Of a stretch of DNA of 64,000 nt, positions 42,002 through 51,705 are shown one piece after another. A model generated the notes under the pieces. That model was not told where the DNA came from, searched no databases, and was given only the letters and a program-made list of their open reading frames with translations. A program made the position numbers and the translations under genes. This stretch comes from Subtercola sp. (lineage in GTDB: Bacteria > Actinomycetota > Actinomycetes > Actinomycetales > Microbacteriaceae). The DNA lies in contig JAODBC010000038.1 in assembly GCA_025463765.1 (NCBI GenBank), positions 53,412 to 117,411 on the forward strand, written 5' to 3'. The number at the start of each line of letters is the position of its first letter. Positions within the stretch are counted from its first letter, which is position 1.

Positions 42002-43108
42002 ATGAAGACCAAAGCCGCCGTCGTCTGGGCCGAGAACGAGCCCTGGGAGATCGTCGAAGTCGATCTCGACGAGCCGCAAGACAACGAACTGCTGGTGCGG
42101 TTCGAGGCAACGGGCCTGTGCCACTCCGACGAGCATCTGCGCATCGGCAGCGTACTGCCGCGCTACCCGGTGATCGGCGGCCACGAGGGCGGCGGCATCG
42201 TCGAGAAGGTCGGGCCGGGAGTGACCGGATTCGCCGTGGGCGACCACATCGTCACCTCGTTCATCCCGTCGTGCGGAACGTGCATCCCGTGCCGCACCGG
42301 GCACCCGAACCTCTGCGACCTCGGCGCGCTGCTGATGCAGGGCGAGCTGCCCTCTGGCGGGTTTCGCTTTCACGCCCGCGGGCAAGACATCGGCGGTATG
42401 TGCCTGCTCGGCACCTTCTCGGAGTACGCGGTGATCTCCACGTACTCCGCGGTGAAGATCGACAAGGCGATCGCGCTCGACGTGGCCTGCCTGGCCGGCT
42501 GTGGCGTTCCGACCGGATGGGGATCGGCGGTCAACGTGGCCAATGTCAGGCCGGGCGACACCGTGGTGGTCTACGGCGTCGGCGGGGTGGGCATGAACGC
42601 CGTGCAGGGAGCGAAACAAGCGGGCGCATTGCGCGTCGTCATCGTCGATCCGGTGCCGCAGAAGCAGGAGTGGGCACTCGAATTCGGTGCCACCCGGTCG
42701 TTCGGAACGCCGGAAGAGGCGTTCGATTACGTGAACTCGGCCACCCGGGGGCAGCTCGCGAATTCGGCGATTCTGACGGTCGGCCACCTGAAGCCGAAAG
42801 ACGTGCACGATGCCGTCTTCATCACCGGCAAGAACGGCCGAATCGTCGTGACGGGTCAGAGCCACGTACTCGAAAAGAACATCGAACTCGAGGGCTTCTC
42901 TCTGCTCGGTTACGAGCGACAGCTGATCGGCGCCACGTTCGGCTCGTGCCGACCGCACGTCGACATTCCCCGGCTGCTCGAGATGTACACCGAGGGCGCC
43001 CTGAAGCTCGACGAGCTGGTGACCCGCCGCTTCGCTCTCGAAGAGATCAACGAAGCGTACGAGATGCAGGCCCGCGGCGAACTCATTCGCGGCGTGGTGG
43101 TTTTCTGA
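42002..43108 (+). CDS. NDMA-dependent, mycofactocin-associated alcohol dehydrogenase
   Basis: A 368-aa MDR alcohol dehydrogenase. Catalytic zinc Cys in TGLCHSDEH, GGHEGGG, and a Cys lobe IPSCGTCIPCRTGHPNLCD. The start MKTKAAVVWAENEPWEIVEV, the long SFIPSCG region and GCGVPTGWGSA are hallmarks of the NDMA-dependent group that keeps NADH bound and passes electrons to mycofactocin. I chose ATG 42002-42004: the AAAAGGGA site is too close to the earlier ATG at 41996. Followed 14 bp later by an SDR. Likely oxidises a primary or benzylic alcohol. Confidence 0.87.
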   Translation: MKTKAAVVWAENEPWEIVEVDLDEPQDNELLVRFEATGLCHSDEHLRIGSVLPRYPVIGGHEGGGIVEKVGPGVTGFAVGDHIVTSFIPSCGTCIPCRTGHPNLCDLGALLMQGELPSGGFRFHARGQDIGGMCLLGTFSEYAVISTYSAVKIDKAIALDVACLAGCGVPTGWGSAVNVANVRPGDTVVVYGVGGVGMNAVQGAKQAGALRVVIVDPVPQKQEWALEFGATRSFGTPEEAFDYVNSATRGQLANSAILTVGHLKPKDVHDAVFITGKNGRIVVTGQSHVLEKNIELEGFSLLGYERQLIGATFGSCRPHVDIPRLLEMYTEGALKLDELVTRRFALEEINEAYEMQARGELIRGVVVF

Positions 43109-43121
43109 TGGCCGGCTTCTG

Positions 43122-43865
43122 ATGGCCCGGCGCGCGGTCGTGACCGGCGCGGCCTCGGGAATCGGCGCCGCGACCGTCGAGGCTCTGCTCGCCGAGGGTG
43201 CCGAGGTGCACGCCTGGGATCGCAACCTCGCCCTGCTCTCCGAGCGATGGGGTGCGCGAGTCGGCGTGCACACCCGCGCCGTCGATGTGTCTGATCTCGA
43301 CGATGTCGAAGCGGCCTTCGCGGCGGTGACCGGCGAGTTCGGCGCCCTCGACGCCGTCGCGAACATCGCGGGGGTTCAGCGTGCTGCATTGATCGACGAG
43401 CAAGACCCGGGCGACTGGGCGCTACAGATCGCGGTGAACCTCACCGGCACCTGGAACGTCGACCGCGCCGCGGTGCGCTCCATGCGACCGTTCGGTGCCG
43501 GCGCGATCGTGAACATGTCGTCGATGGCGGGCGTTAAGGGTGCGGGCGCGGGCATGTCTGCGTATTCGGCCTCGAAGGGCGGAATCGTGGCACTCACCAA
43601 GGCGCTCTCGGTCGAGATCGCCCCCTACGGGCTGCGCGTGAACTGCGTGTGCCCGGGGTTCATCGACACGCCGTTCAACGACCCGATCATCGAGCTGATG
43701 GGTCGCGAGAATCTCGAAACGCTGGTGTCGAAGGCCATTCCGCTCGGCCGGCAGGCGACGCCGCCCGAGGTGGCGAGCGTGATCGCCTTTCTGCTCTCTG
43801 ACGGCGCGAGCTACATGACGGGCCAGCCCGTAGTGATCGACGGCGGCGCGCTCTGGGCCATCTGA
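43122..43865 (+). CDS. Classical short-chain dehydrogenase
   Basis: A 247-aa SDR: TGAASGIG, VNMSSMAG (Ser), YSASK, CPGFIDTPF. The asparagine of the usual NNAG is changed to ANIAGVQ. It starts at ATG 43122-43124; an earlier ATG at 43108 overlaps the preceding stop (TGATG) and opens only a four-codon frame MAGF. The bases around the two start points are a near-perfect short duplication. It converges with the citryl-CoA lyase-like gene, and only 10 bp separate them. Confidence 0.86.
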   Translation: MARRAVVTGAASGIGAATVEALLAEGAEVHAWDRNLALLSERWGARVGVHTRAVDVSDLDDVEAAFAAVTGEFGALDAVANIAGVQRAALIDEQDPGDWALQIAVNLTGTWNVDRAAVRSMRPFGAGAIVNMSSMAGVKGAGAGMSAYSASKGGIVALTKALSVEIAPYGLRVNCVCPGFIDTPFNDPIIELMGRENLETLVSKAIPLGRQATPPEVASVIAFLLSDGASYMTGQPVVIDGGALWAI

Positions 43866-43875
43866 GAGAAGCGGG

Positions 43876-44742
43876 TCAGCGGGTGTCGCCGGGGGTGGCG
43901 CTTCCGTTCGCAGCTCGGTCAGCGGGGGGCCGATCGGCCGCGGCGCCGGCGGCCTTCTCGGCAGCCGGCGGCACGTACACCGCGTGCCGGTCGACCTCGG
44001 CGTAGATGGCGGGCGCCACCGGCAGCTCATTCTCTTCGGCGAGGTGACCGATGAGCCCCGCCGTGCGAGCCAGCAATGCGAACCCGCGCAGCAGTTCGAT
44101 GGGCAGGCCGGCGTCGGCGAGCGCAGCACCACCGGCCCCGGCGCCGTTCAAGGGAAGCGTTTTGCCGAGCACTCCCGCGTGCATCCGGCCGATCGCTTCA
44201 AACAGCGCGAGGTGCGGGCCGTAGACGCCGTTCTGGCGAGCCAATTCGACGATCACCGGTGTACGCGGGTCGCCGTTCTTGTGCACCGGATGCCCGAGCC
44301 CCGGTATCTTCTCGAACCGGGCATTCGATGCCTCGACTGCGGCGAGCGCCACCGCATCCCACTCGTCGGGGCTCCACGCTGACGTGTCACCGAGCGGCTG
44401 GATGATGCCGTGCAGATATCGCCCGGTGTCTTCGGTCACGCCGAGAAAGCGCGATCCGCCGCCGAGCAGTCCGGCCGCGATGGCACCCTGCAGCGAATCG
44501 GGTGCGCTGTAATAGGTGAGCCGCGCGGCGATGGCGGTCGGCGTGAAGCCGTGATCGGCCAGCGACACCAGAACGGCCTCGAAGATGGCGAGCTGACCCG
44601 GGGTCGGCCGCCGCTTGGTGGCGAGCCAATACGCCAGCTCGCCGAACGACACCTGCCCCATCAGCTCACCGGCCAGGTCGTGACCGAGCAGCGAAATCGA
44701 CTCGGTCGTGCTCGTACCGATTCCTGTTTGATACTCGGTCAT
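43876..44742 (-). CDS. Citryl-CoA lyase-like protein (citrate synthase superfamily)
   Basis: A 288-aa protein, much shorter than citrate synthase (about 430 aa) but with its active-site order: FGELAYWLATKRRPT, then PDSLQGAIAAGLLGGGSR, IPGLGHPVHKNGDPR and GKTLPLNGAGAGGAAL. These match the stand-alone citryl-CoA lyase group, which cleaves a citryl-CoA-like thioester to an acyl-CoA and an oxoacid. The last ~30 residues are a low-complexity Ala/Pro/Asp tail. Encoded 15 bp after a family III CoA-transferase, which probably makes its CoA ester substrate. The true substrate is unknown. Confidence 0.8.
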   Translation of the reverse strand: MTEYQTGIGTSTTESISLLGHDLAGELMGQVSFGELAYWLATKRRPTPGQLAIFEAVLVSLADHGFTPTAIAARLTYYSAPDSLQGAIAAGLLGGGSRFLGVTEDTGRYLHGIIQPLGDTSAWSPDEWDAVALAAVEASNARFEKIPGLGHPVHKNGDPRTPVIVELARQNGVYGPHLALFEAIGRMHAGVLGKTLPLNGAGAGGAALADAGLPIELLRGFALLARTAGLIGHLAEENELPVAPAIYAEVDRHAVYVPPAAEKAAGAAADRPPADRAANGSATPGDTR

Positions 44743-44757
44743 TCGGTTCTCCTGTTT

Positions 44758-45993
44758 CTATCGGTCCAGCCACGCGCGCACGTCGTCGGAGTGCTCGCCC
44801 AACGCGGGCGGTGGTGTGTCGTAACGAGGGGGCGTGAGCGAGAAACGAATGGGGTTGCGAATCATCGGTACGGCATCCGCCCCCTCACCAACCGTCACAA
44901 CCGGGTCGAGGCCGAGCCGTTTCGCGAGAGCAACGCCTTCGTCGACGGTGTTGATCGGCCCGCACGGCACACCCGCGCGCGTCAGAATCGTGAACCATTC
45001 CGCCACGGTACGAGTGCTCAACGCGTCGACGAGCAGCGGGCGCAGTTCGGCTCGGCGCCGATTGCGGTCTTCGGCGGTGCTGAACCGCGGGTCGTCGGCG
45101 AGAGCGGCGACGCCGAGCCCGCTGCAGAGCTTTCGAAACTGGGCGTCGTTGGCCGCAACGATCACCAGCTCACCGTCACTCGCGGGCAGCGGTTCGTACG
45201 GAAAGAGACTCGGGTGGGCGTTGCCGACACGAAACGGCACGATACCGGCAGCCAGGTAGGTCGAGGTGTGGTTCGCCATGGCCGACAGCGCGGTCGACAG
45301 CAGATTGACCTCGACGTGCTGGCCCTGCCCCGTCTGAGATCGGTGGTGCAAGGCCGCGAGGATGCCCGTGGTGGCCTGCAGGCCGGTCATGATGTCGAAC
45401 ACCGATGCGCCGCTGCGGTAGGCGGGGCCGTCGGGGTCGCCGGTGAGGCTCATCAGGCCCGACGCCGCCTGCACGATGAGGTCGTAACCCGGCAGCGCCG
45501 CTCCCTCTGCCGAGCCGAATCCGCTGATCGAGGCGTAGATCGCAGCGGGATTCGTCTCGGCGACGCTGGCGTAGTCGAGACCGAACTTGGCGAGGCCGCC
45601 CGGCTTGAAGTTCTCGATGACGATGTCGGATCGGCGGGCCAGCTTCTGGGCGAGCCCACGATCGTGCTCGTCGGCGAAATCGAGCACGATATCGCGCTTG
45701 TTGCGGTTCACGCCGAGAAAGTAGGTCGAAACGCCGTCGCGCTGGGGAGGCTTCCAGCCGCGCGTCTCGTCGCCCGCCGGGCTCTCGACCTTGACCACGT
45801 CGGCCCCGAGGTCGGCCAAGAGCTGCGTGGCGTACGGCCCGGCCAGCACGCGCGAGAAGTCGGCGACCAGCAGCCCTGCGAGCGGGCCGGAAGTGGTCGC
45901 GTCGGCAGCGGTCGCGTCAGTAGTGTGCGCGTCCGCAGCCGCCATCGATTGCGCTGCTCTCTGTTCTTCGCTCACAACACCACCATTCGACAT
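44758..45993 (-). CDS. Family III CoA-transferase (CaiB/BaiF)
   Basis: A 411-aa CaiB/BaiF-type CoA-transferase. GLLVADFSRVLAGPYATQLLADLGADVVKVE is the family start (quoted in parts: DFSRVLAGPYAT, LGADVVKVE). The catalytic Asp lies in LPGYDLIVQAASGLM. A 35-residue Ala/Thr-rich leader precedes the domain; a start at MAAADAHT or GTG (VSEEQ) is possible. It moves CoA between acids without ATP. Nine bases separate it from the aldehyde dehydrogenase upstream, and it precedes the citryl-CoA lyase-like gene. Confidence 0.88.
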   Translation of the reverse strand: MSNGGVVSEEQRAAQSMAAADAHTTDATAADATTSGPLAGLLVADFSRVLAGPYATQLLADLGADVVKVESPAGDETRGWKPPQRDGVSTYFLGVNRNKRDIVLDFADEHDRGLAQKLARRSDIVIENFKPGGLAKFGLDYASVAETNPAAIYASISGFGSAEGAALPGYDLIVQAASGLMSLTGDPDGPAYRSGASVFDIMTGLQATTGILAALHHRSQTGQGQHVEVNLLSTALSAMANHTSTYLAAGIVPFRVGNAHPSLFPYEPLPASDGELVIVAANDAQFRKLCSGLGVAALADDPRFSTAEDRNRRRAELRPLLVDALSTRTVAEWFTILTRAGVPCGPINTVDEGVALAKRLGLDPVVTVGEGADAVPMIRNPIRFSLTPPRYDTPPPALGEHSDDVRAWLDR

Positions 45994-46002
45994 CAGGCTA
46001 CG

Positions 46003-47466
46003 TCAGCGATTCGGAATGAGCGTGTATTTGGTCTCGAGATACTCGTGGATGCCCTCGACCCCACCCTCTCGACCGAGACCCGACGACTTCACCCCACCGA
46101 ACGGGGCGCTGGCGTTCGACACGACGCCGGTGTTCAGCCCCATCATTCCTGTTTCCAGCCGGTCGATGAGCCGGATGCCGCGTGCCAAGTCAGTAGTGAA
46201 GGCGTAACTGACCAGCCCGTACTCCGTCGCGTTCGCCAGGGCGACCGCCTCGTCTTCGGTGCGGAACGTGACGATGCCGAGCACAGGGCCGAAGATCTCT
46301 TCGCTGAGTATGCGCGCCGTCGGCGCCAGGCCGGTGAGAACGGTCGGCTCGAAGAACGTTCCGGCGCCCTCGATGCGATGGCCGCCGGCGAGCAGGGTGG
46401 CTCCGCCCGCCACAGCGTCGGCCACGAGGTCGGCCGTGGACTGTACGGCTGCACCAGTGATGAGGGGCCCGATCGAGACTCCTTCTTCGGTGCCGCGGCC
46501 CACGGGCATCCGGTTCACCCGTTCGGCAACACGACGGGCGAACTCGTCGGCGAGCGATTCGTGCACGATGAACCGGTTCGCGGCCGTGCAGGCCTGACCG
46601 ATGTTGCGAAACTTCGCCTGCATCGCACCCTCTACGGCGTCGTCGAGGTTCGCGTCGTCGAAGACGATGAAGGGGGCGTTGCCGCCGAGTTCCATCGACG
46701 TTTTCAGTACTCCGGCGGCCGCCTGCCGCAGCAGCGCCTGGCCGACGGGGGTCGAACCGGTGAAGCTCAGCTTTCGAAGCCGCGGGTCGGCGATGATCGG
46801 CTCGGAGACCTGCTGCGACGAGCTGGTGGTGATCACGTTCATCACTCCGGGCGGCAGGCCCGCCTCTTCGAAGAGCGACGCGAGGTACAGCGTGGTCAGC
46901 GGAGTCAGTTCTGCCGGCTTGATGACGAAGGTGCAGCCCGCGGCGAGCGCCGGCGCGATCTTTCGCGTGGCCATGGCGAGCGGAAAGTTCCAGGGAGTGA
47001 TGAGGTAACACGGCCCGACCGGGCGGTGCGAGACGAGCGTGTGGCCGGTCGCCTCGGGGTTCATTCCGTAACGCCCCGAGATACGCACCGCCTCTTCGCT
47101 GAACCAGCGCAGAAACTCGCCGCCGTACGCTACCTCGCCGTATGCCTCGGCCAGCGGTTTGCCCATCTCGAGCGTCATCAGCAGCGCGACCTCGTCTTTG
47201 CGTTGCTGAAGCAGGTCGAAGGTGCTGCGCAGAATCTCGGCCCGATGGCGCGGCGCGGTGGCCGCCCATCCGGCGCTCGCTTCGACGGCCGCGTCGAGCG
47301 CCGCCCTGCCGTCGTCGGGCGTCGCGTCGGCGATGCTGAGCAGTTTAGCGCCCGTCGCCGGGTCGAACACGTCGAGTTCGCCACCACCCGTCGCGGGCAT
47401 CCACTGGCCGCCGATGTACAACGAGGTGGGAATCGTCGCCAACAGCTCGGTCTCGGTGAGGGGCAT
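46003..47466 (-). CDS. NAD(P)-dependent aldehyde dehydrogenase, succinate-semialdehyde type
   Basis: A 487-aa ALDH. Catalytic Cys in GQACTAANRF, general-base Glu in MELGGNAPF, and the NAD motif FTGSTPVGQ. The closest recognised pattern is succinate-semialdehyde dehydrogenase (GabD), a group that includes hydroxymuconic semialdehyde dehydrogenases. That would place it between the PcpA-type dioxygenase and maleylacetate reductase. ATG 47464-47466. It heads the operon with the CoA-transferase and lyase, with an operator-like TGTTAGACA 78 bp upstream. Confidence 0.87.
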   Translation of the reverse strand: MPLTETELLATIPTSLYIGGQWMPATGGGELDVFDPATGAKLLSIADATPDDGRAALDAAVEASAGWAATAPRHRAEILRSTFDLLQQRKDEVALLMTLEMGKPLAEAYGEVAYGGEFLRWFSEEAVRISGRYGMNPEATGHTLVSHRPVGPCYLITPWNFPLAMATRKIAPALAAGCTFVIKPAELTPLTTLYLASLFEEAGLPPGVMNVITTSSSQQVSEPIIADPRLRKLSFTGSTPVGQALLRQAAAGVLKTSMELGGNAPFIVFDDANLDDAVEGAMQAKFRNIGQACTAANRFIVHESLADEFARRVAERVNRMPVGRGTEEGVSIGPLITGAAVQSTADLVADAVAGGATLLAGGHRIEGAGTFFEPTVLTGLAPTARILSEEIFGPVLGIVTFRTEDEAVALANATEYGLVSYAFTTDLARGIRLIDRLETGMMGLNTGVVSNASAPFGGVKSSGLGREGGVEGIHEYLETKYTLIPNR

Positions 47467-47543
47467 GGCACGAACCTCTTTCTCGCCGGCTCGAGTCGAT
47501 TCCGGCAGTGCAGTCGATACTCCACTCTATGGGCCTCTCTACC

Positions 47544-47552
47544 TGTTAGACA
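47544..47552. promoter_or_regulatory. TGTCNGACA-type operator, one mismatch
   Basis: TGTTAGACA upstream of the aldehyde dehydrogenase operon. On the minus strand it overlaps TTGTCT, a possible -35 box, 17 bp from ATAGAG. Confidence 0.5.
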
Positions 47553-47616
47553 ACAGCTATCAGCCAGAACGACTCGTCCCTCTCATCGTGGCCCGCCGCA
47601 CCGCGCCCACCGCACG

Positions 47617-47676
47617 ATCCACTTTGCGAAAGGGCCCCCAAAAACGCACGGGTAGGGGCTTTTTCGCAAAGTGGAT
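47617..47676. terminator. Long hairpin of 60 bp after the PadR gene
   Basis: Perfect 15-bp arms (47617-47631 and 47662-47676), continued inward by a bulged CCCC/GGGG stem, with an A/T-rich top. It sits just downstream of the PadR gene and beyond the ALDH promoter. It could be a terminator or a dispersed repeat element; no second copy is visible in the window. Confidence 0.55.
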
Positions 47677-47702
47677 GGAGGCGCGCCTCAGCACGGGCTC
47701 GC

Positions 47703-48284
47703 TCAGTAGCCGAGGCGCTGTAGCAGCTCGAGGCCGCGCTCGGCCCAGATGATCTCGGCGTCAGCACGGGCGACGAGACCTTCGTAGCTGAATCGTTTGA
47801 AGGCGACGGTGGCGTCGTGTTCCGCCGCCGGGGTCACGGCGAGCCGGCGCACGAGCATCGGGCTCTGCAGCGCGTCGATGAGTTCGATCTCGCGCTGCCA
47901 CTGCTCGCGCTCGCTGCGCCACTGCGCCAGGTGACCGTGCAAGAACTCGCGGGCCGCGTCGGGAGTGGTGTTCTCGAGGTAGGCCGCTCTCAAATGAGCC
48001 GGGTCGCGCACCCGCGAATAGTCGAGCGGTGCGCGCATCCAGGAGAGAAACGCCTCGTCGCCGGCGGGAGTGACGTGATAGAGCCTGCGGGTTCCGCGTT
48101 CGCCGCGGGCCTGCTCCTCACCTTCGATGAGTCCCTCGGACTCCATCTTGCGAAGCTCGGGGTAGATCTGCGAGTCGGGGGCGTGCCAGACGTGGCCGAC
48201 CGACAACGAGAACTGCTTCTGCAGTTCGTAGCCCGACATGGGGCCGACACGAAGAAGAGCCAAGAGAGCGTTACGCAGACTCAC
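47703..48284 (-). CDS. PadR-family transcriptional regulator
   Basis: A 193-aa PadR regulator. The N-terminal winged HTH holds ALLALLRVGPMSGYELQKQF, then IYPELRKMESEGLIEGEE and RRLYHVTPAG. A C-terminal helical domain (about 95-190) follows for dimerisation. GTG 48282-48284 has GAGGAG. PadR proteins are classically repressors released by phenolic acids. It is immediately downstream (minus strand) of the aryl O-demethylase gene, separated by a hairpin, so it may control that cluster. Confidence 0.88.
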   Translation of the reverse strand: MSLRNALLALLRVGPMSGYELQKQFSLSVGHVWHAPDSQIYPELRKMESEGLIEGEEQARGERGTRRLYHVTPAGDEAFLSWMRAPLDYSRVRDPAHLRAAYLENTTPDAAREFLHGHLAQWRSEREQWQREIELIDALQSPMLVRRLAVTPAAEHDATVAFKRFSYEGLVARADAEIIWAERGLELLQRLGY

Positions 48285-48336
48285 TGACTCTCCTCACTGT
48301 GCCTCGCCCCTCCGGCGTCGATAGCGTATCGCAGAG

Positions 48337-48379
48337 CCGATGGAGGGAGTCGCGTCGATAGGCGCGACCCCTCCATCGG
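48337..48379 (-). terminator. Hairpin after the O-demethylase gene
   Basis: A 17-bp stem with one bulge (CCGATGGAGGG to CCCTCCATCGG, extended by TCGCG/CGCGA) and an 8-nt loop, 14 bp after the ligM-like stop on the minus strand. Confidence 0.75.
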
Positions 48380-48392
48380 CGCGGATGCTCGG

Positions 48393-49865
<1,473 letters not shown>

Positions 49866-49886
49866 TTACGGTTGTTGACGGATGGG

Positions 49887-50759
49887 TCAGAAGACGATGG
49901 TGTGGTTGCCGTTTCGAATGACCCGGTTCTCGGCGTGCCACTGCACGGCTCGCGACAGCACTGCGCGCTCGACGTCGGCGCCGCGCTGCTGCAGGTCGGC
50001 TGCGGTGTCGGCGTGCGTGACCCGAACCACGTCTTGCTCGATGATCGGGCCCTCGTCGAGGTCTTGGGTCACGTAGTGCGATGTCGCGCCGATGAGCTTC
50101 ACGCCGCGTTCCTTCGCCTTGCGGTAGGGAGCAGCGCCGATGAACGCCGGCAGAAACGAATGGTGAATGTTGATGACCGGCACACCGACGCGCTGCAGAA
50201 AGTCGTCAGAGAGAATCTGCATGTACCGGGCGAGCACGATGAAGTCGACGTTGCCGTCGAGCAGCTTCACGATCTCCTCCTCGGCCGCCGACTTGTCGGG
50301 CCCCGCCGCAGGAACGTGAAAGAACGGAACACCGAACGACCGAACATCCTCAGCCGTATTCGTGTGGTTCGAGATGACCATCGGGATGGTCACCGGCAGC
50401 TGACCGCGACGATGCCGCCAGAGCAGATCGAGCAGGCAGTGGTCTGACGTGGAGGCCAGGATGGCCATGCGTTTCGGTACCGACAGGTCGGTGAGCGTCC
50501 ACTTCAGGCCGAGCTTCTCGAGCGTCGTCGCCAGGTCGGCCTCGAGTTCGGGCATCACAACGGGCAACTCGGGTTGCGTGAAGACCACCCGCTGAAAGAA
50601 GGCCCCGTTGCTGGGGTCGTCACTGTACTGGTCGAGCGAAACGATATTGCCGCCGTGCCGCGCGATGAGCTGGGTGACGGCCGCCACGATGCCCGGCTTG
50701 TCGGGTCCGTGCACAATGAGGCAGGCATGATCGATGAGGCCTTCGGTGTGCTGGGCCAT
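49887..50759 (-). CDS. purU: Formyltetrahydrofolate deformylase
   Basis: A 290-aa PurU. An N-terminal ACT domain (HACLIVHGPDKPGIVAAVTQ) is followed by a formyltransferase-type domain with the catalytic Asn-His-Asp set: VISNHTN, NIHHSFLPAF and DEGPIIEQD. It hydrolyses 10-formyl-THF to formate and THF. I chose ATG 50757-50759; it lies 1 bp after the MetF stop, while an ATG 15 bases earlier lies inside metF. In this cluster it would release the oxidised methyl carbon as formate and regenerate THF for the O-demethylase. Confidence 0.92.
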   Translation of the reverse strand: MAQHTEGLIDHACLIVHGPDKPGIVAAVTQLIARHGGNIVSLDQYSDDPSNGAFFQRVVFTQPELPVVMPELEADLATTLEKLGLKWTLTDLSVPKRMAILASTSDHCLLDLLWRHRRGQLPVTIPMVISNHTNTAEDVRSFGVPFFHVPAAGPDKSAAEEEIVKLLDGNVDFIVLARYMQILSDDFLQRVGVPVINIHHSFLPAFIGAAPYRKAKERGVKLIGATSHYVTQDLDEGPIIEQDVVRVTHADTAADLQQRGADVERAVLSRAVQWHAENRVIRNGNHTIVF

Positions 50760-50760
50760 G

Positions 50761-51648
50761 TCAGGCACGACCATCCTGCGACCGGATGAACTCTTCGGCC
50801 CAGACCGCTGTCGCCTTCAGGCCCCCGAACGTGTAGAAGTGCAAGCCGACGGATGCTGCCGACCGCGTGGTCGCGAGAGTCGCAGCGAGCTCGTCGATGA
50901 AACGGTCGGGGCCGGCCGTGCCCAGCAGGTTGGTCAGCGAGAAGCCGTACTTCTGGGCGATGCCGGCCGACGACGCCACACCGAAACGTCGCGCGTAGCC
51001 GAGCAGCCGCTTGATGCCCGCCGGGCCGGGTACGCCGACACGGATGGGGGTGTCGATGCCTTTCGCCCGTACCTGTTCGATCCACGAGACGACCGGCTCG
51101 GTATCGAAACCGAACTGGGTGAGAATCGTCGCCTCGAGACCCTGCTCGCGCAGCGACGCAGACTTGTCTTCGAGCGACTTCCAGAGCACCTCGCTCGAGA
51201 TGTCGGGGTGCCCCTCGGGATACCCGGCGATACTGACCTCACGAACGCCGTACTTCTGCAGCAGCCCGGTGCGGATCACCTCGAAAGAGTCTTCGTACGG
51301 CCCCTCGGGCGTCGCGGGGTCGCCGCCGACCACGAAGACAGAATCCGTCGCCCCGACCTCCTGCAGCCGGCCGAGAAACTCCTCGAGCTCGGCCTGCGAC
51401 TTGAGCCGCCGTGCCGAGATGTGCGGCACCGGCACGAATCCGAACTCCCGCAGCTTCGCGGCCGTGCCGACCCGCATATCGAGGTCTTCGTTGCCCAGAA
51501 AGGTGACGTTGATCTTGGTGCCGGCGGGAATGGATGCTCGAGCCTCAACGAGCCCGGGAACGTCTTTGCCGGTCATCTCCAGCGAGAAATCTCTGATGAG
51601 GTCGAGGGAGGCGGCAGGGTTGGCCGACACGTGGTTGGGTCGTGACAC
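50761..51648 (-). CDS. metF: Methylenetetrahydrofolate reductase
   Basis: A 295-aa MetF-family flavoprotein with a TIM barrel: LDLIRDFSLEMTGKDVPG near the N-terminus (catalytic Glu region), VPVPHISARR, VFVVGGDPATPEGPYEDS and a C-terminal VGLHFYTFGG. It is normally a biosynthetic enzyme, but here, next to the LigM-type demethylase, it would run in the oxidative direction, turning 5-methyl-THF into 5,10-methylene-THF. Starts at GTG 51646-51648. First gene of the metF-purU-ligM operon; divergent from an IclR gene. Confidence 0.9.
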   Translation of the reverse strand: MSRPNHVSANPAASLDLIRDFSLEMTGKDVPGLVEARASIPAGTKINVTFLGNEDLDMRVGTAAKLREFGFVPVPHISARRLKSQAELEEFLGRLQEVGATDSVFVVGGDPATPEGPYEDSFEVIRTGLLQKYGVREVSIAGYPEGHPDISSEVLWKSLEDKSASLREQGLEATILTQFGFDTEPVVSWIEQVRAKGIDTPIRVGVPGPAGIKRLLGYARRFGVASSAGIAQKYGFSLTNLLGTAGPDRFIDELAATLATTRSAASVGLHFYTFGGLKATAVWAEEFIRSQDGRA

Positions 51649-51705
51649 TGATCGTGGTCCTTTCCACTTTCATAGAACGCTTCGTCGCGGACTCTGATTT
51701 GAATG

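Noticed and set aside
41651..43366. A 571-codon open frame on the minus strand
   Set aside because: It is antisense to HbpS, the alcohol dehydrogenase and an SDR, and has no domain signature.
44410..47655. A very long open frame (over 1,000 codons) on the plus strand opposite the ALDH, CoA-transferase and lyase genes
   Set aside because: Its translation is Arg/Gly/His-rich with no recognisable domain. The opposite strand carries three well-conserved enzymes, so it is a GC-driven shadow.
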